Positions 1 through 6,768 of a stretch of DNA of 19,568 nucleotides are shown here, one piece after another. This DNA is from Muribaculaceae bacterium (lineage in GTDB: Bacteria > Bacteroidota > Bacteroidia > Bacteroidales > Muribaculaceae), in contig JAIDTS010000399.1 of assembly GCA_029060585.1 (NCBI GenBank), positions 1-19,568 on the forward strand, in the 5' to 3' direction. Each line of letters begins with the position of its first letter. Position 1 is the stretch's first letter. The notes under the pieces are model-generated. The model ran no database searches and had not been told where the DNA came from. It saw only the letters and a program-made list of their open reading frames with translations. The position numbers and the translations under genes are program-made.

Positions 1-1551
1 GAACTCGGCGAACTCTTCTACGAGCCAACCGAATGGGACTCTCTCGGACAAAAGGATATCTGCAACCCGACCCACAAGCAACTTGCTCTCGAAGCTGCCC
101 GCAAGTCGATGACGCTCCTCAAGAACAACGGCATACTCCCGCTTCCCACGGACGCAAGCATAACGGTGATGGGGCCTAACGCCACAGACACCGTCATGCA
201 ATGGGGCAACTACAACGGATTCCCGACCAGGACCGTGAGCATACTGGAAGGAATCCAATCCATAGCACCCCAAGCAAAATATCTGAAGGGATGCGACCAC
301 GTCAAGAACAACAATACGATCTCCACATTCGATATGCTCTCAAGCAACGGACAGAAAGGCATATCCGCCACATACTGGAACAACACCACAAAAGAAGGGA
401 ATCCGGTGGCGACAGAGACAATAAGTTTCCCGATCAACAAGAGCACCGGAGGAGCCACGGTATTCGCCCCCGGAGTCAATCTGGAAGATTTCTCGGCCAC
501 ATTCTCAACTGTCTTCACTCCAAAGGAAAGCGGCGAATATATAATCAACATGACCGCATCGAGAGGACTCAAAGGACTGAGCATCAACGGAGAGAGAGTA
601 GCGAAATCCTATGGTTCTAATCCGACCAACGACTATGCATACGCAATCCAGGCGGAGAAAGGAAAGAGCTATGACATCGAGATAGACTGGGTCAAAGACA
701 GGCCTGGCATAGCGGTGCTGAAATTTGACATAGGCAGAAGTGTAGACTATGAGACAGACTGCGGCGACTCCGACGTAGTCATCTTCGCGGGAGGCATATC
801 AGCAGCACTCGAAGGAGAGGAAATGCCCGTGACTGTAGAAGGCTTCCGCGGAGGAGACCGCACGTCTATAGAACTTCCCAAAGTGCAGCGCGAACTCATC
901 AAGCAACTTAAGGAGCAGGGAAAGAAGATAATATTCGTAAACTGCTCAGGCAGCGCGATGGGGCTTGCTCAAGAGGACGAGCTATGCGATGCAGTGCTTC
1001 AGGCATGGTATCCCGGCGAGGCCGGAGGGACAGCGGTAGCAGAGACTATCTTCGGCCTCAACAATCCGGCCGGACGCCTTCCGGTGACCTTCTACACCGG
1101 CGACGCACAGCTTCCGGATTTTGAAGACTATGATATGGAGGGCCGAACCTACCGCTATATGACGGAGAAACCACTCTACGCATTCGGCCACGGCCTCAGC
1201 TACACTACATTTGACTACGGACAACCGAAAGCAACCGAAGGAAAGCCGGGAGAGTCTGTGAAATTGAGCGTAAACGTGACGAACAGCGGAGAGCGCGAGG
1301 GCGAAGAAGTGGTGCAGGTCTACGTAAAGAATCCAACCGACCGTCAACTCAACAAGACCCTTAGAGCCTTCAAGAGAATCCACCTAAAGGCAGGAGAGTC
1401 AAGAGACGTAGAGTTTGAGCTCGGGCCTGAATCATTCGCTTTCTATAATCCTGAAAAGGGAGAATTGGAGGCAGAGGCCGGCAGCTATGAAGTGGCGGTA
1501 GGCGGTGCATCAGATAAAGCCGACCAGACCGTAATGATAAATTTTAAATAA
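1..1551 (+). CDS. GH3 family beta-glycosidase (beta-glucosidase/xylosidase type) with PA14 domain, 3' part
   Basis: The reading frame is open from the first base of the window, so the start and the N-terminal catalytic barrel with its Asp nucleophile lie upstream. The visible 516 residues show the end of the barrel-to-sandwich linker (SMTLLKNNG near residue 35), a PA14-like insert from about residue 117 to 245, the GH3 C-terminal sandwich from about 255, and a fibronectin type III-like domain from about 415 to the end. The segment LEGEEMPV (Glu271 to Glu274 of the fragment) followed by GGDRTSIELP is where this family carries its acid/base glutamate. FGHGLSYT at 395-402 is the usual GH3 signature. 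The family hydrolyses beta-linked gluco- or xylo-oligosaccharides and is usually periplasmic in Bacteroidales. The exact substrate cannot be read from this fragment. The stop codon lies three bases before the next start, so the two genes are probably cotranscribed. Confidence 0.95.
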   Translation, partial: ELGELFYEPTEWDSLGQKDICNPTHKQLALEAARKSMTLLKNNGILPLPTDASITVMGPNATDTVMQWGNYNGFPTRTVSILEGIQSIAPQAKYLKGCDHVKNNNTISTFDMLSSNGQKGISATYWNNTTKEGNPVATETISFPINKSTGGATVFAPGVNLEDFSATFSTVFTPKESGEYIINMTASRGLKGLSINGERVAKSYGSNPTNDYAYAIQAEKGKSYDIEIDWVKDRPGIAVLKFDIGRSVDYETDCGDSDVVIFAGGISAALEGEEMPVTVEGFRGGDRTSIELPKVQRELIKQLKEQGKKIIFVNCSGSAMGLAQEDELCDAVLQAWYPGEAGGTAVAETIFGLNNPAGRLPVTFYTGDAQLPDFEDYDMEGRTYRYMTEKPLYAFGHGLSYTTFDYGQPKATEGKPGESVKLSVNVTNSGEREGEEVVQVYVKNPTDRQLNKTLRAFKRIHLKAGESRDVEFELGPESFAFYNPEKGELEAEAGSYEVAVGGASDKADQTVMINFK

Positions 1552-1554
1552 TAA

Positions 1555-2814
1555 ATGATTAATAATCTCAGCGGAACGATACGTTCGTATGCCGTCAAAG
1601 CGGTTCTTGCCCTGTCATGTCTGCTCAGCCTTCCTTCACATAGCGAGAGGCTCAGGACCATGAAGGTGATGAAGGAAGGGGATTTCATGGCCGCTCCCTC
1701 GATACGCCTCGACAGCGACGAGCGAATAATCGTGACCTTCGATGAGTGGAGCGAGGACTACAGCGACCTTCAGTACAGGCTCGTGCACTGCGGACCTGAC
1801 TGGAAGCCTTCGGGACTTCTTGAATCAGAATATCTCGACGGATTCAATATCGCGGATATCGAGGACTGGGCATTTTCATCCAACACCTTCGTACACTACG
1901 TCAACTACCGGATAGAACTGCCAAATGAGTATATCTCCCCTTTGCTCTCAGGCAACTATATCCTCGAGATCTTCGAGCGCGACAATCCCGACGAGACCAT
2001 AGGGGAAGCGAGGTTTTCAGTTAGTGAACACTCAGCCGGCATAACAGGAGGAGTTTCATCGCACACAGACCGCGGACTCAATACGGAATGGCAGCAGCTT
2101 GAGCTCAGGATAGAGCCGACAGACGTCACTATCAACGACCCCTACTCAATGGTGAGGATGGACATAACGCAGAACGGAACTCCCTACACCACATCGACAC
2201 TTCGCACTCCTTCGAGAGTGGAGGGAAAGAGCCTGGTCTATTCCCATCAGCCGGAACTCATCTTCAAGGCCGGAAACGAATTCAGAAGGTTTGAGACCAT
2301 ACGCACCAACTACAACGACATGCACGTGGATTCCATGCGTTTTCTCAGCCGTAATTATCATACGTGGCTTACGCCAGACCGGGAAAGGGACACACGTCAA
2401 TACAGCTACGACCAGACCCAGCAGGGACGTTTCCTTGTAAGGGAATACAACTCCACTGATTCAGACCTGGGAGCGGACTACGTCACAGTCCATTTCCGGC
2501 TGGACACTCCGGAAGCGGTGGATGCCGACGTATATGTTGAAGGGGAATTCACCGGGTGGCGACATGAGCCATCCACGCGTATGCGCTATGACTATGATCA
2601 AGGCGCATATCTTCTCGAAATTCCACTCAAGCAAGGGAGCTACAATTACCGCTATACCGCCGTGCCCCGCAGAGGAGAACGCCGCCCGGATCCGAGTATC
2701 ATAGAAGGCAACAAGCACGAGACGCGCAATGAATACAGGGTACAGGTATGGTTCAGGCCTCCAGGAGCACGCTATGACCGCCTTATAGCCGACGAGTTAT
2801 TCTACAGTAAATGA
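1555..2814 (+). CDS. Type IX secretion system plug family protein (DUF5103)
   Basis: This 419-residue protein begins with a signal peptide (positive start, hydrophobic stretch at about 13-27, likely cleavage near SHS). It matches the DUF5103 family, renamed after the Plug subunit that closes the SprA translocon of the type IX secretion system. Recognisable family features are the N-terminal beta domain with YRLVHCGPDW and GFNIADIEDW (about residues 78-105). A C-terminal Ig/CBM48-like domain with VYVEGEFTGW and LKQGSYNYRY (about 325-370) ends in YDRLIADE. Members occur across Bacteroidetes, including gut species without an obvious full T9SS, so a plug function here is inferred from family membership. 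No other T9SS gene is in the window. Start 1555 is three bases after the GH3 stop, and the stop TGA is seven bases before the next gene. Confidence 0.85.
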   Translation: MINNLSGTIRSYAVKAVLALSCLLSLPSHSERLRTMKVMKEGDFMAAPSIRLDSDERIIVTFDEWSEDYSDLQYRLVHCGPDWKPSGLLESEYLDGFNIADIEDWAFSSNTFVHYVNYRIELPNEYISPLLSGNYILEIFERDNPDETIGEARFSVSEHSAGITGGVSSHTDRGLNTEWQQLELRIEPTDVTINDPYSMVRMDITQNGTPYTTSTLRTPSRVEGKSLVYSHQPELIFKAGNEFRRFETIRTNYNDMHVDSMRFLSRNYHTWLTPDRERDTRQYSYDQTQQGRFLVREYNSTDSDLGADYVTVHFRLDTPEAVDADVYVEGEFTGWRHEPSTRMRYDYDQGAYLLEIPLKQGSYNYRYTAVPRRGERRPDPSIIEGNKHETRNEYRVQVWFRPPGARYDRLIADELFYSK

Positions 2815-2821
2815 AAAAGAC

Positions 2822-3415
2822 ATGATCCAGATAAACGACACCTTGGTTTCGCTCGATGTAGTGGAGCGATATTTTGAATGCGACCTTGACACATGCCTCG
2901 GAGAGTGCTGCATCGAAGGAGACGCCGGAGCTCCGCTGCTTCCGGAAGAGAAAGAAAGGCTCGACGCCCTCATGCCTGAAGTGATGCCCTATCTATCTCC
3001 GGCGGCACAGGAAGTGGCGAGAGAACAGGGTGCCTCCTACATTGACGAGGAGGGAGATCTCGTCACGAGCATAGTCAACGGCAAGGACTGTATATTCACT
3101 ACATATGCACCAGGGGGGAAATGCCTCTGCGTCCTCGAGAAACTGCGGTGTGAAGGCCGCGAGGAGTTCTTCAAGCCCATAAGCTGCAGCCTCTACCCTA
3201 TACGGCTGAAGGACTACGGCGGAATGACGGCTGTCAACTATCACCGATGGAAGATATGCAAATGTGCCGAGATTCTGGGACGCAAGAATGGTGTGCGCGT
3301 CTATGAATTCCTGAAGGAGCCCCTCATACGCCGATTCGGCGAGCGATGGTATGAAGAACTTGCCCTGACAGCCAAAGAGTGGCTAAAGCAACAGCCTAAA
3401 GACAAAAATAGCTGA
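2822..3415 (+). CDS. DUF3109 family cysteine-rich protein
   Basis: This 197-residue cytoplasmic protein has no signal peptide or membrane segment. It contains eleven cysteines in a recognisable order: C20-x4-C25-x3-C29-C30, then C90, C101, C103, C110, C122 in a CSLYP motif, and C146-x-C148. The pattern fits the DUF3109 family and resembles the metal-binding cysteine arrangement of YkgJ-type proteins. Binding of a metal or an Fe-S cluster is therefore a reasonable inference, but the function is unknown. It follows the T9SS-plug gene by seven bases and is the last plus-strand gene before convergent cdaA. The gap between the two genes is filled by a 7-bp-period repeat. Confidence 0.85.
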   Translation: MIQINDTLVSLDVVERYFECDLDTCLGECCIEGDAGAPLLPEEKERLDALMPEVMPYLSPAAQEVAREQGASYIDEEGDLVTSIVNGKDCIFTTYAPGGKCLCVLEKLRCEGREEFFKPISCSLYPIRLKDYGGMTAVNYHRWKICKCAEILGRKNGVRVYEFLKEPLIRRFGERWYEELALTAKEWLKQQPKDKNS

Positions 3416-3432
3416 ACCCAGACTGCAGACAA

Positions 3433-3472
3433 CTGACTGCTGATAGCTGATAGCTGACAGCTGACAGCTGAT
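3433..3472. repeat. Degenerate tandem repeat of 7-bp units between convergent genes
   Basis: Reading on the plus strand from 3440, the units are CTGATAG twice, then CTGACAG twice, then a partial CTGAT. A degenerate unit CTGACTG precedes them at 3433. The last bases touch the TGA stop codon of cdaA on the minus strand (3472-3474). The array fills most of the gap between the convergent DUF3109 and cdaA genes. It may act in transcript ends or be a slippage product. No long stem or T-tract typical of a factor-independent terminator is present. Confidence 0.85.
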
Positions 3473-4239
3473 CAAACAAAGATATTGGAAAGCTGCTTCT
3501 CGAGCTCGGAAGATGTGATATTTGTAGTGATTATTCCATCTTTTGCGATAGAGATATTGCCGGTCTCCTCGCTGACTACGATGCACAGGGCATCCGACGC
3601 CTGACTCATGCCGAGTGCGGCGCGGTGGCGAAGGCCAAGATGCTTCGGAAGATGCATGTCGTGGCTCACTGGGAGGATACATCCGACCGACAGGATGCGC
3701 CGTCGTGCGATAATCATGGCGCCGTCGTGGAGGGGGGAGTTCTTGAAGAAAATGTTCTCTATCAGGCGGGTGTTGATATCAGCGTCTATAATGTCGCCGG
3801 TCTTCTCATAGTCGTCGAGAGGCACCTTGCGCTGAAAACAGATGAGGGCACCGGTCTTCGACTTCGACATCGAAAGGCAGGCATAGACCACTGCCATGAC
3901 GAGCGCATGATACGACTTTGCTTCTTTCGGGCCATGATGGAATATGCGTTTGAGCTGACTGAGATGGCCTCGCGAGCCGATTTCGATGAGAAAACGCTTT
4001 ATCTGATCCTGAAAGAGAATGACAAGCACGATAAGGCCGATGCTCATGAACTTGTCGAGTATGGTTCCGGTGAGCTTCATATCCAGCACCTCTGCCGCCA
4101 CCACCCATATCATGATGAAAAGCAGGACGCCGTAGAAGAGACTGATCGTGCCGGAACTCTTCATCAGCTTATAGATGTAGAAAAGTATCGCGCCGACGAT
4201 AAGGATGTCGAGTATGTCTTTAATTCCGAATGAGATCAT
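3472..4239 (-). CDS. cdaA: Membrane diadenylate cyclase CdaA (DisA_N domain)
   Basis: CdaA condenses two ATP molecules to the second messenger c-di-AMP, which controls potassium/osmolyte transport and cell wall homeostasis in many bacteria. The start at 4239 gives 255 residues. An upstream ATG at 4293 is rejected because the extra 18 codons lie largely in a 7-bp repeat and overlap the end of folP. Three hydrophobic helices are visible (about residues 9-26, 33-52 and 64-76), followed by the cyclase domain. The DisA_N active-site motifs D172-G173-A174 (SPLHDGAMI) and R204-H205-R206 (LRHRAALG) are intact. The gene lies 28 bases downstream of folP on the same strand. That pairing recurs in Bacteroidetes as far as I recall, and contrasts with the cdaA-cdaR-glmM order of Firmicutes. 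No cdaR or glmM is present here. Confidence 0.95.
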   Translation of the reverse strand: MISFGIKDILDILIVGAILFYIYKLMKSSGTISLFYGVLLFIMIWVVAAEVLDMKLTGTILDKFMSIGLIVLVILFQDQIKRFLIEIGSRGHLSQLKRIFHHGPKEAKSYHALVMAVVYACLSMSKSKTGALICFQRKVPLDDYEKTGDIIDADINTRLIENIFFKNSPLHDGAMIIARRRILSVGCILPVSHDMHLPKHLGLRHRAALGMSQASDALCIVVSEETGNISIAKDGIITTNITSSELEKQLSNIFV

Positions 4240-4244
4240 GATTT

Positions 4245-4272
4245 CGTTATGCGTTGTGCGTTGTGCGTTATG
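4245..4272. repeat. Four 7-bp tandem units across the folP stop codon
   Basis: On the plus strand the units are CGTTATG, CGTTGTG, CGTTGTG, CGTTATG, exactly 28 bases. The TAA stop of folP (4268-4270, minus strand) lies inside the last unit. The array ends five bases before the cdaA start codon, so it makes up the whole folP-cdaA intergenic region. The longer open frame of cdaA through this array is judged spurious. Confidence 0.88.
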
Positions 4273-5107
4273 AGAGCTTTGAGAGTACATCACGGATTTG
4301 TACAGCGGCGGCTACGTCGTGCACGCGGATTATGGATGCTCCGTGCAGAAGGGCGTAAGACTGAAGCGCAAGAGTGCCGGGAAGCGCCTCTTCCGGTGTT
4401 ATGCCGAGCGGACGCCATATCATTGACTTGCGAGAGACACCTACCAGCACCGGCAGCCCTATCCGGCATATCTCTTCGAGCGAGGCCATAAGCTGATAGT
4501 TCTGCCCTACATTTTTCGCAAATCCGAAACCGGGATCGACTATAATATCGCAGATTCCCCTCTCGCGAAGCTCACGCACACGAAAAGCGATCTCAGAGAT
4601 TACCTCAGCCACTACATCGGAATACTCCGACAGGCCCTGCATCGAAGCCGGAGTGCCCCGCATGTGCATCATAATATATGGCACACGGAGGTCGGCTATG
4701 GTATCGAACATATCGGGGTCAAGCGTGCCCCCTGATATATCGTTGATAATGTCGGCTCCGGCCTCCACACATCTTCTGGCCACGTCAGCTCGGAACGTAT
4801 CTACCGATATGACTGCCTCAGGCCACTCGCGGCGCACAATGGCGATGGCATCCAAAAGACGGGAAAGCTCGATTTCGACATCTACGGGCTCACTTCCCGG
4901 ACGTGTGCTGCAGGCTCCGATATCGATGCAGTCGGCACCTTCGTCGCGAATGGCGCGCACGCGAGCCACGACAGTCTCTTCGTCTCCGGCGCGACAGCCG
5001 GCATAGAATGAGTCGGAAGTCACGTTGAGTATGCCCATGACCCATGGCGTCGTGAAGTCGAAGAGACGCCCGCGAATGTTGATTGTGAGGTCTTGATTCT
5101 GTTTCAT
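4268..5107 (-). CDS. folP: Dihydropteroate synthase
   Basis: FolP joins 6-hydroxymethyl-dihydropterin pyrophosphate with p-aminobenzoate to give dihydropteroate in folate synthesis and is the target of sulfonamides. At 279 residues it has the expected family length. The motifs appear in order: [11 protein letters not shown] (24-34, with Ser31 where Pro is usual), [10 protein letters not shown] (62-71), SVDTF (101-105), NDISGG (122-127), MMHMRG (146-151), DPGFGFAK (191-198), SRKS (225-228) and RVHD (261-264). Asp191, Lys227, Arg261 and His263 correspond to the E. coli residues Asp185, Lys221, Arg255 and His257 that bind substrate. The start at 5107 is the only Met before the MGILNVT motif. A -7 promoter box ends only about five bases upstream, so the mRNA may have little or no leader. 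cdaA follows on the same strand. Confidence 0.96.
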   Translation of the reverse strand: MKQNQDLTINIRGRLFDFTTPWVMGILNVTSDSFYAGCRAGDEETVVARVRAIRDEGADCIDIGACSTRPGSEPVDVEIELSRLLDAIAIVRREWPEAVISVDTFRADVARRCVEAGADIINDISGGTLDPDMFDTIADLRVPYIMMHMRGTPASMQGLSEYSDVVAEVISEIAFRVRELRERGICDIIVDPGFGFAKNVGQNYQLMASLEEICRIGLPVLVGVSRKSMIWRPLGITPEEALPGTLALQSYALLHGASIIRVHDVAAAVQIRDVLSKLS

Positions 5108-5111
5108 AACG

Positions 5112-5142
5112 CAAATTTAGTATTTTTTTGGCAGTTACGGAA
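5112..5142 (-). promoter_or_regulatory. Probable folP-cdaA promoter
   Basis: On the minus strand TAAATTTG (5119-5112) matches the Bacteroidetes -7 consensus TAnnTTTG. Twenty bases upstream of it is TTC (5142-5140), one mismatch from the -33 TTG. The last G of the box is about five bases from the folP ATG, so transcription would begin at or next to the start codon. The element interlocks with the divergent rplS promoter. Confidence 0.6.
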
Positions 5143-5158
5143 ATTTTTTGTAATTTTG
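5128..5158 (+). promoter_or_regulatory. rplS promoter (Bacteroidetes consensus)
   Basis: TTG at 5128-5130, a spacer of 20 bases, and TAATTTTG at 5151-5158 match the primary-sigma consensus of Bacteroidetes (TTG / TAnnTTTG). Transcription should begin near 5163-5165, giving rplS a leader of about 95 bases. The same spacing is seen upstream of the propeller/caspase operon and of typA. Confidence 0.85.
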
Positions 5159-5187
5159 CACCCGGATTTGCAATCGCTGGCAGGAAG

Positions 5188-5239
5188 GATGCGAGAGTGG
5201 CATCTAAAGAAAGGATACCTGTTATGTTGCAAACATAAT
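5188..5239 (+). promoter_or_regulatory. Two small hairpins in the rplS 5' leader
   Basis: Within the predicted rplS leader, GATGC (5188-5192) can pair with GCATC (5200-5204) across a 7-base loop. TTATGTT (5222-5228) can pair with AACATAA (5232-5238), ending about 20 bases before the ATG. Ribosomal protein genes often have autoregulatory leaders, and L19 leader motifs have been reported in other Bacteroidetes. Whether this is one of them cannot be settled by eye. The hairpins are short and could be chance. Confidence 0.4.
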
Positions 5240-5257
5240 CTTAACAAACTAACTACA

Positions 5258-5620
5258 ATGGATTTAATCAAAGTAGTGGAGGAAGCATTCGCAACTCCCA
5301 AGAAAGAATTCGACGCATTCGGCCCCGGCGACACCGTGACTGTCGCATACCGAATCAAAGAGGGTAACAAGGAACGTATCCAGCAGTACCGTGGCGTGGT
5401 GATCCGTATCTCCGGACATCAGGACAAGAAGCGCTTCACAGTCCGCAAGATTTCCGACGGAATCGGCGTAGAGCGTATCTTCCCCATCGAGTCGCCCTTC
5501 ATCGAATCGATCACTGTCAACAAGCTCGGTAAGGTTCGCCGCGCGAAACTCTATTATCTGCGCAACCTCACCGGCAAGAAGGCACGCATCAAGGAACGTT
5601 TCGTAAAGAAGGAGAAATAA
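5258..5620 (+). CDS. rplS: 50S ribosomal protein L19
   Basis: L19 sits at the interface of the large and small ribosomal subunits. The product has 120 residues, normal for the family, starting [11 protein letters not shown]. It contains the expected [13 protein letters not shown] and the [10 protein letters not shown] segment, then [17 protein letters not shown] and a basic tail with [11 protein letters not shown] and RFVKKEK. The open frame extends 55 codons further upstream, but that part crosses the promoter and leader and has no family similarity, so the ATG at 5258 is chosen. The gene is divergent from folP. It ends 20 bases before a strong hairpin terminator, so it is probably transcribed alone. 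Confidence 0.98.
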   Translation: MDLIKVVEEAFATPKKEFDAFGPGDTVTVAYRIKEGNKERIQQYRGVVIRISGHQDKKRFTVRKISDGIGVERIFPIESPFIESITVNKLGKVRRAKLYYLRNLTGKKARIKERFVKKEK

Positions 5621-5640
5621 TCCTTGGCAGACTTCTCAGA

Positions 5641-5677
5641 ATAAAAATCGGACGGAATTTTTCTGCCCGATTTTTAT
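5641..5677 (+). terminator. rplS terminator hairpin
   Basis: An 11-bp perfect stem pairs ATAAAAATCGG (5641-5651) with CCGATTTTTAT (5667-5677). Further partial pairing inside the 15-base loop reaches 5657/5661. The right arm supplies a T-run after its GC core. It lies 20 bases after the rplS stop and before rsgA. Confidence 0.85.
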
Positions 5678-5709
5678 TATTTCATGGCAATCGGTTGTTA
5701 TAAGGATGT

Positions 5710-6699
5710 ATGGCAAAGAAAGAGAAAAAAGAGAAGGTGACGCTTACGGCGGAAGCAATGCAGGGACTTGTGGTGAAGAACACCGGAAGCGCCTATGACG
5801 TGAGGCTCGACGACGGCCCTACCGTGAGCTGCCGCATCAAAGGCAACTTCAGGATCAAGGGAATCCGCACCACTAATCCAGTAGCCGTCGGCGACCACGT
5901 CAGGGCCGTGAAGGCTACCGACGACGTGTGGTATATCACAGAGATACTGCCGCGTCGCAACTATATAATCAGACGCGCCTCCAACCTCTCGAAGGAATCA
6001 CACATACTGGCGGCCAACATCGACAAGGCGCTCCTTGTGGTCACCCTGAAGGATCCGGCAGTGCCACTGACATTCATCGACCGCTTTCTGGCCACGGCCG
6101 AGGCCTACCGTATTCCTGCAGGACTAATAATCAACAAGTGCGACACTTGGGACGATGAAGACCATGAACTCGGCGAAGCCATGAAATATCTCTATGACTC
6201 GATCGGCTATCCCACGCTTATAGTATCGGCGGCGACGGGCTTCGGCCTCGACGCCCTGAGGGAAACTACAGCAGACAACATCTCGCTGCTCGCGGGCAAC
6301 AGCGGAGTCGGCAAATCATCGCTGATCAACACACTTATCCCCGACGCGAATCTCCGCACCGGCGAGATATCCGAGCTCTACCATACGGGCACACACACCA
6401 CGACCTTCTCCGAAATGCTCGACCTGCCATATGGCGGAGAGATAATAGACATACCGGGAGTGAGGAGTTTCGGGACAATTGACTTCACAGCGGAAGACAC
6501 AGGACATTTCTTCCCGGAAATCTTCAAAGCCTCCCACGACTGCAAATACGGAGACTGCAGGCACACCGGCGAACCCGGGTGCGCCGTCAGGGAAGCGCTT
6601 GCCGAACACCGGATAGCAGAATCGCGCTATACTTCCTACCTCAACATACTCGAGGAAGTGCTCGACGGGAGTGATGAAAAGTACCGAAAGGCACATTAA
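5710..6699 (+). CDS. rsgA: Ribosome small subunit-dependent GTPase A (RsgA/YjeQ)
   Basis: RsgA is a circularly permuted GTPase that checks late 30S subunit maturation. The 329 residues show an N-terminal OB fold (about 18-85). The permuted G motifs follow: NKCD (142-145, G4), VSAATG (G5), GNSGVGKSS (196-204, P-loop with Lys202) and DIPG (247-250, G3). The C-terminal zinc site is C278, C283, H285 and C291. The start at 5710 gives a lysine-rich extension (MAKKEKKEK) before the usual family start. Met17 at 5758 is the alternative start and would match the more common length. No consensus promoter is seen in the short gap after the rplS terminator, so expression may depend on a weak promoter or on read-through. 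Confidence 0.96.
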   Translation: MAKKEKKEKVTLTAEAMQGLVVKNTGSAYDVRLDDGPTVSCRIKGNFRIKGIRTTNPVAVGDHVRAVKATDDVWYITEILPRRNYIIRRASNLSKESHILAANIDKALLVVTLKDPAVPLTFIDRFLATAEAYRIPAGLIINKCDTWDDEDHELGEAMKYLYDSIGYPTLIVSAATGFGLDALRETTADNISLLAGNSGVGKSSLINTLIPDANLRTGEISELYHTGTHTTTFSEMLDLPYGGEIIDIPGVRSFGTIDFTAEDTGHFFPEIFKASHDCKYGDCRHTGEPGCAVREALAEHRIAESRYTSYLNILEEVLDGSDEKYRKAH

Positions 6700-6768
6700 G
6701 TATTGAGTATAGAAAAGACAACCATCAATCTTATAAATTTCTTAGCACAAACCACCCCACCCCAACCT

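Noticed and set aside
1531..1565. Possible seventh-base periodic array across the GH3 stop (TAAATTT, TAAATAA, TAAATGA, TTAATAA)
   Set aside because: The period fits the other arrays, but the sequence is A/T-rich and partly coding, so chance is too likely for a separate feature.
3625..4233. Open frame of 202 codons antisense to cdaA
   Set aside because: CdaA on the other strand has intact motifs, and this frame shows only a charged sequence without family likeness.
4240..4293. Upstream ATG at 4293 as the cdaA start
   Set aside because: The extra 18 codons run through the 7-bp repeat and the end of folP, while MISFGIKDIL at 4239 leads directly into the first membrane helix.
5093..5257. Longer N-terminus for rplS
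   Set aside because: The 55 extra codons cover the promoter and leader. L19 proteins start at the MDLIK-type sequence.
6703..6768. TTG start for the pullulanase-like gene
   Set aside because: The ATG at 6769 begins a typical signal peptide. The upstream 22 residues would bury it.
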